Shown here piece by piece: positions 51,978 to 60,762 of a stretch of 64,000 nt of DNA. The stretch lies in contig CALHUI010000007.1 of assembly GCA_938039675.1 (NCBI GenBank), positions 1-64,000 of the forward strand. Reading direction: 5' to 3'. A program made the position numbers and the translations under genes. The first letter of the stretch is position 1. Each line of letters begins with the position of its first letter. The DNA is from an uncultured Cytophagales bacterium. Lineage in GTDB: Bacteria; Bacteroidota; Bacteroidia; Cytophagales; Thermoflexibacteraceae. Under the pieces are notes generated by a model, which worked only from the letters and a program-made list of their open reading frames with translations, made no database searches and was not told where the DNA came from.

Positions 51978-52988
51978 TCAGAACGCCATGCGCGGCATGG
52001 GGCTGACTTCTTGCCCGCAAAAATCGCCCGCAAGGTATTTGTAGTAGGCTGCCATTGCAACCATTGCTGCGTTGTCGGTGCAGTACTCAAAGCGAGGTAC
52101 ATAGACCTGCCAGCCTTCGGTTACGCCCATTTCGGCAAGAGCTTGGCGCAGCCCGCTGTTGGCAGATACGCCGCCTGCAATGGCAATGTGGCTGATGCCC
52201 GTTTGTCGGGCTGCTTTGCGCAATTTTTTCAGCAACATGGTAACAAGCGTATGCTGGATAGAGGCGCAAATATCGGCGAGGTTCTCGGCAATGAACGCAG
52301 GATTTTTTTGCTGCTGTTCCTGTAAAAAGTAGAGAAACGCCGTCTTGATGCCGCTAAACGAAAAGTTCAGGGCGGGCGTGCTTACCTCAGGAAAAGTAAA
52401 GCGCAACGGATTGCCGGTTTTGGCGTGTTTGTCTATCAGCGGGCCGCCCGGGTAGGGCAATCCCAGCATTTTGGCGGCTTTGTCAAAGGCTTCCCCTACA
52501 GCATCGTCTTGTGTTTCGCCGATGATTTGCATATCGGTCGGGTTTTTGACGTGCACAATCTGCGTATGCCCGCCGCTGACCGTGAGGCACAAAAACGGGA
52601 ACGGCGGCTTGGGGTCTTCAATAAAGTGCGCCAATACGTGTGCGTGCATATGATGCACGTCTATGAGCGGAATATTGCGTGCCAGAGCCAATCCCTTAGC
52701 AAAAGAAGCACCCACGAGCAGCGAACCCAACAGCCCGGGGCCTCGCGTAAATGCGATAGCCTGCAAATCATCAACAGTAACGCGGGCTTGTTGCAGCGCG
52801 GCAGCTACTACGGGCACAATGTGTTGCTGGTGTGCCCGTGAGGCGAGTTCGGGTACAACACCTCCGTATTGCACGTGCACTTCCTGATTGGCGGTTACGT
52901 TGCTGAGCAGTTGACCGTTGTACAAAACCGCCGCAGAGGTTTCATCGCACGAAGATTCTATGGCAAGCAGAGTAATGGGGGTGTTCAT
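51978..52988 (-). CDS. tsaD: tRNA N6-adenosine threonylcarbamoyltransferase
   Basis: 336 residues. Transfers the threonylcarbamoyl group to A37 of ANN-decoding tRNAs with TsaB/TsaE. ASKHA-fold motifs: ESSCDETSAAV, metal site in ASRAHQQHI (HxxxH-type) and DVHHMHAHVLAHF, TVSGGHTQIV, and IAGGVSANSGLRQAL. It is the last gene of the rbfA-to-tsaD run; its ATG overlaps the gmk stop by 4 bases. Confidence 0.96.
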   Translation of the reverse strand: MNTPITLLAIESSCDETSAAVLYNGQLLSNVTANQEVHVQYGGVVPELASRAHQQHIVPVVAAALQQARVTVDDLQAIAFTRGPGLLGSLLVGASFAKGLALARNIPLIDVHHMHAHVLAHFIEDPKPPFPFLCLTVSGGHTQIVHVKNPTDMQIIGETQDDAVGEAFDKAAKMLGLPYPGGPLIDKHAKTGNPLRFTFPEVSTPALNFSFSGIKTAFLYFLQEQQQKNPAFIAENLADICASIQHTLVTMLLKKLRKAARQTGISHIAIAGGVSANSGLRQALAEMGVTEGWQVYVPRFEYCTDNAAMVAMAAYYKYLAGDFCGQEVSPMPRMAF

Positions 52989-53575
52989 GGAAGACTCTCA
53001 GCATTTATGCCTGCAAACTGTTCAAACAGTTCTTCGGCTTGTTGCAGGGCGGTGGGCAAATGGTCGTTGAGCAAAATGGCATCAAATTTTTCGGCGTACT
53101 GAACTTCGCGGCGGGCTTTTTCCACACGTTCGCGGCGTTTTTCTTCCGACTCGGTGTTGCGCCCCATCAGCCGCCGTGCCAGCTCGTCTATGGAGCTGAC
53201 TTTAACAAAAATGGCCAGCGCATCATCGCCATACTGTTTTTTTATGTTCAACCCGCCAATTACATCCACATCAAAAATAACATGTTTGCCGGACTGACGA
53301 ATGCGCTCAACTTCGTTTTTCAGCGTGCCGTAGAACGTACCGTTATAGACCTGCTCGTATTCCAGAAAATCGCCTGCGGCAATGTGCGCCTGAAAAGCTT
53401 CCGGACTGATAAAATAATAGTCTTTGCCGTCAACTTCGTATGGCCTCCGCTCGCGCGTGGTTGCTGAAACCGAAAAGGAGAGCAGCAAAGGATATTTTTG
53501 CAGTAAGTGTTTAACAATGGTTGTTTTCCCTGCTCCCGATGGAGCCGAAAAGATAAGGAGCTTCCCAAGCGCCAT
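52985..53575 (-). CDS. gmk: guanylate kinase
   Basis: 196 residues. Phosphorylates GMP to GDP. P-loop SAPSGAGKTT at residues 10-19, GMP-binding SATTRERRPYEVDGKDYYF, LEYEQVYNGTFYGT, FDVDVIGGLNIKK. It overlaps tsaD by 4 bases and follows the anti-sigma gene by 11 bases. Confidence 0.97.
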   Translation of the reverse strand: MALGKLLIFSAPSGAGKTTIVKHLLQKYPLLLSFSVSATTRERRPYEVDGKDYYFISPEAFQAHIAAGDFLEYEQVYNGTFYGTLKNEVERIRQSGKHVIFDVDVIGGLNIKKQYGDDALAIFVKVSSIDELARRLMGRNTESEEKRRERVEKARREVQYAEKFDAILLNDHLPTALQQAEELFEQFAGINAESLP

Positions 53576-53586
53576 ACAGTGCCGGA

Positions 53587-53844
53587 TTAAGTTTTAGAAA
53601 CGGAAAAATGATATTGAATTTGCTGTTGAATAGTCGGAAGCAGGTCACGAGGCGGCTGCTGGCGAGCCACGCGAGTTTTGATAACCTGTTTGATGGCATT
53701 TTCCTGCTCGTAAAGCTGTCTGCAATTAGGGCAATCGCCAATTTGCTTGTGGAAAAAGGCTCGCTGGTTTTCGTCTGCTTCACCATCTAAAACCAATGGA
53801 AGAATCTCTTTAAACAAGAGCCTATTGGGGTCTTGACTACTCAT
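53587..53844 (-). CDS. zinc-finger anti-sigma factor
   Basis: 85 residues, cytoplasmic, no membrane segment. Carries HKQIGDCPNCRQLY, the HxxxCxxC zinc-binding anti-sigma (ZAS, zf-HC2) motif, with N-terminal helix PLVLDGEADENQRAF. It follows the ECF sigma gene by 31 bases, so it likely binds and holds that sigma. Being soluble, it probably responds to a cytoplasmic cue such as redox or metal. Confidence 0.85.
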   Translation of the reverse strand: MSSQDPNRLLFKEILPLVLDGEADENQRAFFHKQIGDCPNCRQLYEQENAIKQVIKTRVARQQPPRDLLPTIQQQIQYHFSVSKT

Positions 53845-53875
53845 AGTGCTTTGAAATTAAAGAACATGACATGTA

Positions 53876-54463
53876 TTAATTGCCTGCATAACCCATCTTG
53901 CGGGCATATTCGCTTAACTTATGCTTTAATAAGGTACGTGCACGGTGCAATCGCGAACGAACCGTACCAATGGGTATATCCAATATTTTTGACATTTCCT
54001 CGTATGTAAACCCTTCCAAGTCGCATAGAATAATAACGGTTCTAAAATCAACCGCCAAGGAGTTAATGGCGTTGGTTACTTCGTCTCCAATCAAATCCTG
54101 AACTGTTTCGGAACGCAAATCTATTGTTATGTTTTCATCTATGTCTTCGGAATTATATATGCTTTCTACTTCTTGGTAGTCAACTTTGGGAGGTTCTTTG
54201 GATTTCTTGCGGAAATCGTTAATAAAGGTATTTTTCAGTATTTTAAACAACCACGCTTTCGCATTAGTTCCTTCGGTAAATGAATTAATGAAGCGAAAAG
54301 CTTTTAAGTAGGTATCCTGCACCAAGTCCTTGGCTGTGTCTTCGTCTAATGTGAGTTTATAGGCAAAGTTGTACATTGCATCAATATGCGGTACAAACTC
54401 GCGGTTGAAAAGTTGCAGGTTTTCCTGTTCGGAACGCGGAACAGGCGTTGGACTGTCTGTCAT
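53876..54463 (-). CDS. ECF-type RNA polymerase sigma factor
   Basis: 195 residues from the ATG at 54463; the open frame upstream lies in the preceding gene's end and is not conserved. Region 2: YNFAYKLTLDEDTAKDLVQDTYLKAF, then AWLFKILKNTFINDFRK. Region 4: GFTYEEMSKILDIPIGTVRSRLHRARTLL. The linker between them is acidic (YNSEDIDENITID). Paired with the downstream zinc-finger anti-sigma gene. The target regulon is not visible. Confidence 0.93.
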   Translation of the reverse strand: MTDSPTPVPRSEQENLQLFNREFVPHIDAMYNFAYKLTLDEDTAKDLVQDTYLKAFRFINSFTEGTNAKAWLFKILKNTFINDFRKKSKEPPKVDYQEVESIYNSEDIDENITIDLRSETVQDLIGDEVTNAINSLAVDFRTVIILCDLEGFTYEEMSKILDIPIGTVRSRLHRARTLLKHKLSEYARKMGYAGN

Positions 54464-54506
54464 TGATTGGTAGTTATAGGTTAGGTCCTTTGCCAATATA
54501 ATAAAA

Positions 54507-55934
54507 TTATTGTTTTGGAGTTGCCTGTTTGTAGTAAAAGTCGGGGTGTTGCGGGTGTGACCGATACCATCGGCGCAAAATCTGTAACCGGTCAAACAGG
54601 CGTATGTTATCGGTTGGCTTGGGGGCACAAATAATCAAGTCGGGCATATCGGCCATGATGTTCAAATAAACGGCCTGTGCGGTTGCGTATCTGTCCAGCA
54701 TTTGCAAATGAGGGGCTGCCAGTTCGGGGCGCAGGTAGGGAGTGGCTAACTGTCGGCGGTAGTAATATTGCCAGCGGTTATCCAGTACCAATATGCGTTG
54801 TGCGTTTTGCGGCAAGGGCAAGGCATCTTGTGGCAGTATATAATCGTATCGAACGGCCGGTTGCATATCTGCCTGTTTGTTCAGGATAACCCACCCAATG
54901 GCAGGCAGTGCTGTCATAAGCATCATGGCGGTTATTTCGGTTGTCCATTTTTTGCTGAGTAGCAATACGTAGTGCGTCATAAAAAAGGCATAGGGCGCAG
55001 CAAGCAATATCAGGGAGTTGCCCGAAAAGCCGCCTGCAAAGACAAAGACCGAAACAACCACCGTCAATAACCAAAAAAGCATGATGCGGTGAGTGGTTTG
55101 CTGGAAATTGATGAATGACATGCCACTTGCATATACTTTGGATACCGCCGGCAAGAACGACATGGCAGGTAAGGCAAGCAATAAAAATAACAGGTTGTTG
55201 TCTAAAAGAAACCGCTCTGGCAGAAAGAGCGTGAACCAGTAGTTGCGGAGCAACAGTATAAACCCGTTGGTGTAATAATAGTAGGTAAATATCGGCAATG
55301 CCATAAAGACTACTCCTAAGCCGATAATCAAAAACTGGCGGGGCGAAAGGTTGCGCAAAAATACGGCAGAAATCAAAGCAAAGAGGATAAATAAAGCCGT
55401 TGGGTAATAAAACAGTATAGAACTGCCTACATATATGCCAAGAGAAAAGAGACGCTCATTTTCTATGCGGTCGCGCAGGCCAAAAAGGTTGTCTAACATC
55501 AACAGCAGCGGAACCGTTGCCAACAATGGCGGAGACAGCATGGCCATGTCGAAACTTACAAGGGCAAACAGACAGTAGAACAATGCCGGCAGGTAGTTTT
55601 TTTCGTTGTAGAGGTTGTAGCGCAACGCCATTCGGTTGAGCAGCGCTGCCTGTACAATAACCAGCAGCACTCCGATAATAAAATGGGCTGATTGAGAGTG
55701 CCCAAACAGCAAATGGACAAGCCAAAAAACGCCTGCCGAAAAAGGCGGAATATTTTCCCAAATATCCACGTACAACTGTTTGCCCTCGGCCATGCGTTCG
55801 CCTATAAGTTGATAGAGCATATCGGCACCTGTGGCGGGTTGCTTGCCATAGAACAAGCCGAAGCGTAGCAGTAAGAAAATTACTGCTGCCAGCAAAAAAC
55901 GCAGAGGGTCGTTAATTCGGAAAAGAGAAAGCAC
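54507..55934 (-). CDS. multi-pass membrane protein (DUF6427/GT-C-like)
   Basis: 475 residues with about ten hydrophobic segments in the first ~350 and a soluble C-terminal tail. An early loop ADMLYQLIGERMAEGKQLYVDIWENIPP resembles the first acceptor-binding loop of GT-C glycosyltransferases (Asp/Glu-rich), and the N-terminus (MLSLFRINDPLRFLL) recalls DUF6427 proteins. Function unknown. It lies between rbfA (21 bases) and the ECF sigma gene (43 bases) in one probable transcript. Confidence 0.6.
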   Translation of the reverse strand: MLSLFRINDPLRFLLAAVIFLLLRFGLFYGKQPATGADMLYQLIGERMAEGKQLYVDIWENIPPFSAGVFWLVHLLFGHSQSAHFIIGVLLVIVQAALLNRMALRYNLYNEKNYLPALFYCLFALVSFDMAMLSPPLLATVPLLLMLDNLFGLRDRIENERLFSLGIYVGSSILFYYPTALFILFALISAVFLRNLSPRQFLIIGLGVVFMALPIFTYYYYTNGFILLLRNYWFTLFLPERFLLDNNLLFLLLALPAMSFLPAVSKVYASGMSFINFQQTTHRIMLFWLLTVVVSVFVFAGGFSGNSLILLAAPYAFFMTHYVLLLSKKWTTEITAMMLMTALPAIGWVILNKQADMQPAVRYDYILPQDALPLPQNAQRILVLDNRWQYYYRRQLATPYLRPELAAPHLQMLDRYATAQAVYLNIMADMPDLIICAPKPTDNIRLFDRLQILRRWYRSHPQHPDFYYKQATPKQ

Positions 55935-55955
55935 GCTGCGCCCAAATGGTTTAGG

Positions 55956-56342
55956 TTATTCCTCAGGGTCTTCCGCTTCTTCAGCCGGAGCCGGTGGAAT
56001 ATTCAGCCCGGCGAGCAACTGATTGATACGCATGGCTTCTTCTTCTGTATCGTCTATGAAAAATTGCAGTTCGGGAATGATACGCACCTGATGGCGGATG
56101 CGGACAGCTAATTCCTGACGGATTTGCTTGATATTTTCGCGGAGCATATCCATCTTTTCGGTCTTTCCTTTGTCGGGCAGAAAGCTCAGATATATCTTAG
56201 CAATACTCAAATCAGGCGAAACCCGCACAACGGTAATAGTTACTAAATGATTGCCCGTGATTTCTTTCAGGTCTTTTTGAAAAATATCGCCCAGTTCTTT
56301 CTGTATAAGGCGGGCGAACTTGCGCTGGCGAGTGGATTCCAT
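55956..56342 (-). CDS. rbfA: 30S ribosome-binding factor RbfA
   Basis: 128 residues from the ATG at 56342 (MESTRQRKFARLIQKELG). KH-like fold with TITVVRVSPDLSIAKIYLSF and IPELQFFIDDTEEEAMRINQLL. Helps mature the 16S 5' end and cold adaptation. An acidic tail (EEAEDPEE) is typical. First gene of the rbfA - membrane protein - sigma - anti-sigma - gmk - tsaD series and divergent from the ceramidase-like gene. Confidence 0.95.
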   Translation of the reverse strand: MESTRQRKFARLIQKELGDIFQKDLKEITGNHLVTITVVRVSPDLSIAKIYLSFLPDKGKTEKMDMLRENIKQIRQELAVRIRHQVRIIPELQFFIDDTEEEAMRINQLLAGLNIPPAPAEEAEDPEE

Positions 56343-56364
56343 GTAATTTGAACTTAATTTAGTG

Positions 56365-56372
56365 CAAAAATA
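56365..56372 (-). promoter_or_regulatory. -7 element before rbfA
   Basis: Minus-strand TATTTTTG matches TAnnTTTG, 22 bases before the rbfA ATG. No exact -33 TTG at standard distance. It lies in the short gap to the divergent ceramidase-like gene. Confidence 0.4.
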
Positions 56373-56404
56373 AAGTATTTCACCGATACTTATCCGATAG
56401 TCAT

Positions 56405-57982
56405 ATGGCAACCGATAAAAACAGGCGTATGCGCCGCATTTTCATTCCTATTGCAACCATGATTGCTGTGCTTGTGCTGTGGGTGCTGTTCAACGGTAGA
56501 GACCGAACACCCGGCTATGAACTGTCGCTGCGGATTACTCCGCCCGAGCAACCGGTCTTGCGCGTAGGTTTTGCCAAAGTAGAGATTACACCGATTGTAT
56601 CGGATACATGGACAGATGCCAACGGAGATGCCCAATTTGATAAATCGGAGGGCGATCGATGGGAAGATGTTAATAAAAACGGGCGATTTGATGCGGTCTG
56701 GATGGCTGGTTTTCAGAATAAAAAGCCGGCACAAGGCGTACATGACCCGCTTTGGGCGCGTTGCATGGTAATTGACGACGGCCAGTCGCGGGTGGCGCTT
56801 GTTGCATTAGACATCATCGGGCTGGGGCACAACGAGGTGGTCAAAATCAGGGAGCGCATTGCGGCTTCTGCGGGCATTACCTATGCCATCATCACCTCTA
56901 CACACGTGCATGAAGGCCCTGATACCATTGGCTTATGGGGTGAAAATTACTTTTTCAGCGGTGTAAATCCTGAATACATGGAAACCGTTCGCCAAAATAC
57001 GGTGCAGGCCATAGAAACAGCCGCTGCCAATTTGCGACCTGCACTGTTGCGATTGGCTACCGATTCGGTGGGTGCTGCGCCTATGCTGGCCGATACCCGT
57101 CCGCCGTTAGTATTTGATAAAAGCCTGCACATTATTCAGGCAATTGATGCACAGGCAGACACTACGCTGGGCACTTTGCTTTGCTGGGGCAACCATCCCG
57201 AAACTTTGTGGAGCGACAACCTGCTCATCAGTTCAGACTTTCCGCACTACTGGCGCGAGTATGTAGAAAAAGGCATTTACAAAGGAGATAGCCTAATTGC
57301 CAAGGGATTAGGTGGTACAGCGGTCTTCTTTACTGGTGCTATCGGCGGATTGATGACCACCCATCCCGATATTGTCATTACAGACCCTTTAAGCGGTCAA
57401 ACTTTTACTAAAGGCTCTTTCGAGAAAATAGATGCACAGGGAAAACAACTGGCACTGCTGACTTTTCGGGCCTTGGACACCGCCGCCCGAATACCCGAAA
57501 ATACCGTCCGTTCCGCCGGTATTGCGCTGCGTGCCCAAACTTTTACCATTCCGTTAGACAATAAACTTTACAAACTTGCCGTAGCACTTGGCGTATTAGA
57601 CCGAGGCTACAGCGGCTGGAATAAAATGCGCACAGAGGCTGCTTATTTGCAAATTGGCGATGCAATTAGTTTTTTATGTGTGCCAGGCGAAATCTACCCT
57701 GAAATAGTGGATGGCGGCATAGAAAGCCCTCAGGGACAGGATTTTGCTCTTAGCCCACAGGAAATACCGCCGCTTCGCAGTATGATGCAGGGCAGGCAGC
57801 GCATTGTGCTGGGGGTTGCCAACGATGAAATCGGCTATATCGTGCCCAAAAGCCAGTGGGATGCCGATGCGCCCTACACCTACGATTATCAGAAAGCGCC
57901 CTACGGAGAAATTAACTCTACTGGGCCCGAGGCGGGGTCGCTTGTGCACAAGGCGTTAATAAATCTTATTTACCAACGGTAG
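56405..57982 (+). CDS. neutral/alkaline ceramidase-like hydrolase with calcium-loop insertion
   Basis: 525 residues with an N-terminal membrane anchor (residues ~11-29). The core VGFAKVEITP, STHVHEGPD and CWGNHPETLW match the neutral ceramidase superfamily, whose zinc His residues lie in such motifs. Residues 71-96 insert two EF-hand/dockerin-like loops (DANGDAQFD and DVNKNGRFD) just after the first strand, suggesting bound calcium. Sphingolipids are made by several Bacteroidota, so an amide lipid is a plausible substrate but unproven. The C-terminal region (FLCVPGEIYPE, NDEIGYIVPKSQW) also fits the family. Confidence 0.85.
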   Translation: MATDKNRRMRRIFIPIATMIAVLVLWVLFNGRDRTPGYELSLRITPPEQPVLRVGFAKVEITPIVSDTWTDANGDAQFDKSEGDRWEDVNKNGRFDAVWMAGFQNKKPAQGVHDPLWARCMVIDDGQSRVALVALDIIGLGHNEVVKIRERIAASAGITYAIITSTHVHEGPDTIGLWGENYFFSGVNPEYMETVRQNTVQAIETAAANLRPALLRLATDSVGAAPMLADTRPPLVFDKSLHIIQAIDAQADTTLGTLLCWGNHPETLWSDNLLISSDFPHYWREYVEKGIYKGDSLIAKGLGGTAVFFTGAIGGLMTTHPDIVITDPLSGQTFTKGSFEKIDAQGKQLALLTFRALDTAARIPENTVRSAGIALRAQTFTIPLDNKLYKLAVALGVLDRGYSGWNKMRTEAAYLQIGDAISFLCVPGEIYPEIVDGGIESPQGQDFALSPQEIPPLRSMMQGRQRIVLGVANDEIGYIVPKSQWDADAPYTYDYQKAPYGEINSTGPEAGSLVHKALINLIYQR

Positions 57983-58099
57983 CAAGTTTTAACTTTTTAA
58001 CGGATTATACTGGCTATGGTTATTAATTTTCTTTGAACATCTGCATAGGCATTGTTCTGCATTGAACAAAGCAGGGAGTAGGCTGTAATTTTTTTCAAA

Positions 58100-58143
58100 A
58101 TATGCAAACCTAATATGCTTAAAAAATTGTCAGGTTTGCATAT
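58100..58143. terminator. 12-bp perfect hairpin between ceramidase-like gene and mutS2
   Basis: ATATGCAAACCT (58100-58111) pairs with AGGTTTGCATAT (58132-58143) across a 20-base loop. It lies between two convergent genes and may terminate both, although flanking T-runs are weak. Confidence 0.5.
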
Positions 58144-58166
58144 GTCTGCTAAAAATTATTGGCGTA

Positions 58167-60584
58167 TTACCGCAGCGTTACCAATGTAATGCCTGCTCCG
58201 CCACGGTCAGCGTGTTCGTCTTCCAATCGCAGCACTTCCTTGTACTTGCGCAGATGGTCGCGGATGAGGGTGCGCAAAATACCATCGCCTTTGCCGTGTA
58301 CAATGCGCAAGTGCTGGTGGCTGAGCATAATTGCATTGTCAATAAACTGGGAAACTTCTGTCAGTGCTTCCTCGGCACGCTTGCCGCGTACATCTAAGTC
58401 AAAGCTGAAATGCGACATTTTTTCGTTCAAATCGATGCCTACATTAGACGAAGGGGCGGCTTTTTCGGGCATCAATTGGCGATAGCTCTTGCGGCTGATT
58501 TTTTCCAGCCGATTGATTTTAACCGTTGATTTTAACTCGCCAATCACGATAGAGGCCTCCTTACCTTTGACAGCGACTACCTCGCCTACGGTTTGCGTAC
58601 CTTTCAGTCGGATATAATCGCCTGCTTCAATCGGGCTGTCATCCAATTCTATTTCCGATTTTTCAACATGGGCGGGTTTGCTAATTGTTTTTATCTCTTC
58701 GGGCTGTAATTGTTGGCTGAAAGTTTCCAGTTCTTGCCGAAGTTGTTTGGTGCTTTCTTTTTCTGCCTGCTGCTCGCGTATTTGGCGAATGGTATTTTCT
58801 ATTTTCTGGTTGGCTTCTTGTACAATGCGTTTGGCCTCGGCCTTTGCCTCGTTGATAAGTTGTTTGCGATTGGTTTCTATAAAATCGCGCAGGCGGTTAT
58901 ACTCTGCCTGTGTTTTTGCCAGCAGTTGCTTTTCGGTTTGCAACAAATCATTCTTTTCTTTGTAGAACTGCTTTTCTATTTCAAGGTCTTTGAGCAGTTT
59001 TTCTATATCAATTTTGTCTTTGCCAACTTTTTGGCGGGCACTCTGCGTAACAGCACGCGGCAACCCGATTTTTTGGGCAATCTCGAGCGCAAATGAGCTG
59101 CCCGGTTTACCTATTTCCAGTTCAAAAAGGGGCTCGAGCGCTTCTACATTGTAGCGCATGGCGCCGTTGATAATACCCGGCGTATTTTCGGCATAGAATT
59201 TCAAATTGGCATAGTGGGTAGTTATGACCCCATACACCTTGCGCTCGTTCAGTTGTTCAAGAATGGCTTCGGCAATCGCACCACCAAATTGAGGCTCGGT
59301 ACCTGTTCCAAATTCGTCAATCAGACAAAGCGACTGATTATCTGCCAGTTGTAAAAATGCTTTCATGTTTTTTAAGTGCGAACTGTACGTACTCAGGTCG
59401 TTGTCAATGGATTGTTCATCGCCGATGTCTATGAACAGATGCTGAAAAATACCTGCACGCGAACCCTCTTCCACAGGGATGGGAAGGCCGCACTGCAACA
59501 TATACTGTAACAAACCGGTTGTTTTCAGGCAAACCGATTTGCCGCCTGCATTAGGACCTGAAATGAGCAGAATACGATTTTTATCGTCTAACCGAATATT
59601 AAGCGGCACTATGTTTCTGCCGACTTCCCGCAGGTGTTGTTGTAAAAGGGGATGCCTTGCGCCTATCCATTGCAGCATGGGTTTTTTATGCAATTCAGGG
59701 AAAATTGCCTTGAAGTGCATTGCAAATCGGGCTTTAGCCCTGATGAAATCTATCAGTCCAAGAAAGAAATAGCCTTTTTTGAGGTCTTCCACATGCGGCC
59801 GCAAGCGCGCAGTAAGGCCTGTAAGAATACGCACGATTTCGCGCCGCTCCTCGGCTATCAGTTCGCGGATTTCATTGTTGATTTCCAATACCTCGGCAGG
59901 CTCAATAAAAACGGTTTGCCCGCTTGCAGAAGTATCGTGTACAAAGCCTTTGATGCGTCGTTTATATTCCACCGGCAGCGGAATAACAATCCTGCCTTCA
60001 CGTACAGTCAGTTGTGCCTCGTCGGAGGCTATACCCTCTGCTTTGAGTGAACGCAGTATCTGCTCTATTTTCTTGCGAACGCTTGCCTGTTCGCGCAGGA
60101 TATTGCTGCGGATGTTGCACAATTCGGGAGAAGCATTATCGCGCACTTTGCCGCGCTCGTCTATCACCCGCTCTATTTCGGAAAGCAGCAACTTATCTGT
60201 TGCCAACCCGCCGCTGAGCTCTTTGAGGTGCGGAATTTCTTTGTCGTCTTTTTTAGCAATAATTTCTAAACATCTGTGAAGCGTACCTAAGGAGAGGCGG
60301 AGGTCAAAAAACTCCTCTTCGCTTAAAAATGCACCATCAATGGCTGCTTTCTGCAAACTTTCGCTCACATCCAAAAAATTTCCTTCGGGAAAAGATTCTC
60401 CGGAGGCAAGCAATTTGCAAAATTCTTCGGTCTGACTCTGCAACTTGTGCACAACGTCGTAGCGTTCGCTGAAACGCATACGCTGTACGAAAGCACGCCC
60501 CAGAGGGCCACTGCACCATTCGGCTAACTGTTGACGGATTTTGTCGAAGCCGATTTTATCTTCAAAGTTCTTTGGATACAACAT
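58167..60584 (-). CDS. mutS2: endonuclease MutS2
   Basis: 805 residues. MutS-family ATPase with C-terminal Smr nuclease; involved in suppressing recombination or rescuing collided ribosomes. N-terminal clamp and coiled coil, Walker A SGPNAGGKSVCLK, Walker B LIDEFGTGTEP, Q-linker coiled coil (about 520-640), and Smr domain LDVRGKRAEEAL with IVHGKGDGILR. A TAnnTTTG element lies only 6 bases before the start. Confidence 0.96.
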   Translation of the reverse strand: MLYPKNFEDKIGFDKIRQQLAEWCSGPLGRAFVQRMRFSERYDVVHKLQSQTEEFCKLLASGESFPEGNFLDVSESLQKAAIDGAFLSEEEFFDLRLSLGTLHRCLEIIAKKDDKEIPHLKELSGGLATDKLLLSEIERVIDERGKVRDNASPELCNIRSNILREQASVRKKIEQILRSLKAEGIASDEAQLTVREGRIVIPLPVEYKRRIKGFVHDTSASGQTVFIEPAEVLEINNEIRELIAEERREIVRILTGLTARLRPHVEDLKKGYFFLGLIDFIRAKARFAMHFKAIFPELHKKPMLQWIGARHPLLQQHLREVGRNIVPLNIRLDDKNRILLISGPNAGGKSVCLKTTGLLQYMLQCGLPIPVEEGSRAGIFQHLFIDIGDEQSIDNDLSTYSSHLKNMKAFLQLADNQSLCLIDEFGTGTEPQFGGAIAEAILEQLNERKVYGVITTHYANLKFYAENTPGIINGAMRYNVEALEPLFELEIGKPGSSFALEIAQKIGLPRAVTQSARQKVGKDKIDIEKLLKDLEIEKQFYKEKNDLLQTEKQLLAKTQAEYNRLRDFIETNRKQLINEAKAEAKRIVQEANQKIENTIRQIREQQAEKESTKQLRQELETFSQQLQPEEIKTISKPAHVEKSEIELDDSPIEAGDYIRLKGTQTVGEVVAVKGKEASIVIGELKSTVKINRLEKISRKSYRQLMPEKAAPSSNVGIDLNEKMSHFSFDLDVRGKRAEEALTEVSQFIDNAIMLSHQHLRIVHGKGDGILRTLIRDHLRKYKEVLRLEDEHADRGGAGITLVTLR

Positions 60585-60590
60585 TTACCG

Positions 60591-60598
60591 CAAAGTTA
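60591..60598 (-). promoter_or_regulatory. -7 element abutting the mutS2 start, with -33 TTG
   Basis: Minus-strand TAACTTTG ends 6 bases before the mutS2 ATG at 60584. A TTG (60624-60622, minus) lies 23 bases upstream, a good -33 spacing. The transcript would start at or within a few bases of the ATG. Confidence 0.45.
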
Positions 60599-60690
60599 GG
60601 GTATTATGGAAAGAGGCTTCCCAATCGGGCTGAATTTACCGCAAAATTGCATGATGTGCTTTACACAAAAAAAACTGGCAGCAGGCCAAA

Positions 60691-60732
60691 CGAAAATCCC
60701 GACAAGGTTTTCAAACCTTGTCGGGATTTTCG
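60691..60732 (-). terminator. 20-bp perfect palindrome, terminator of susD
   Basis: 60691-60710 pairs perfectly with 60713-60732 around a 2-base centre. The core CCCGACAAGG/CCTTGTCGGG resembles the hairpins at 8811 and 47264. The stem ends are A/T-rich, so it may work on either strand. It lies 30 bases after the susD stop. Confidence 0.75.
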
Positions 60733-60762
60733 TTATCACCTAATTACACAAACAAAGGCAGA

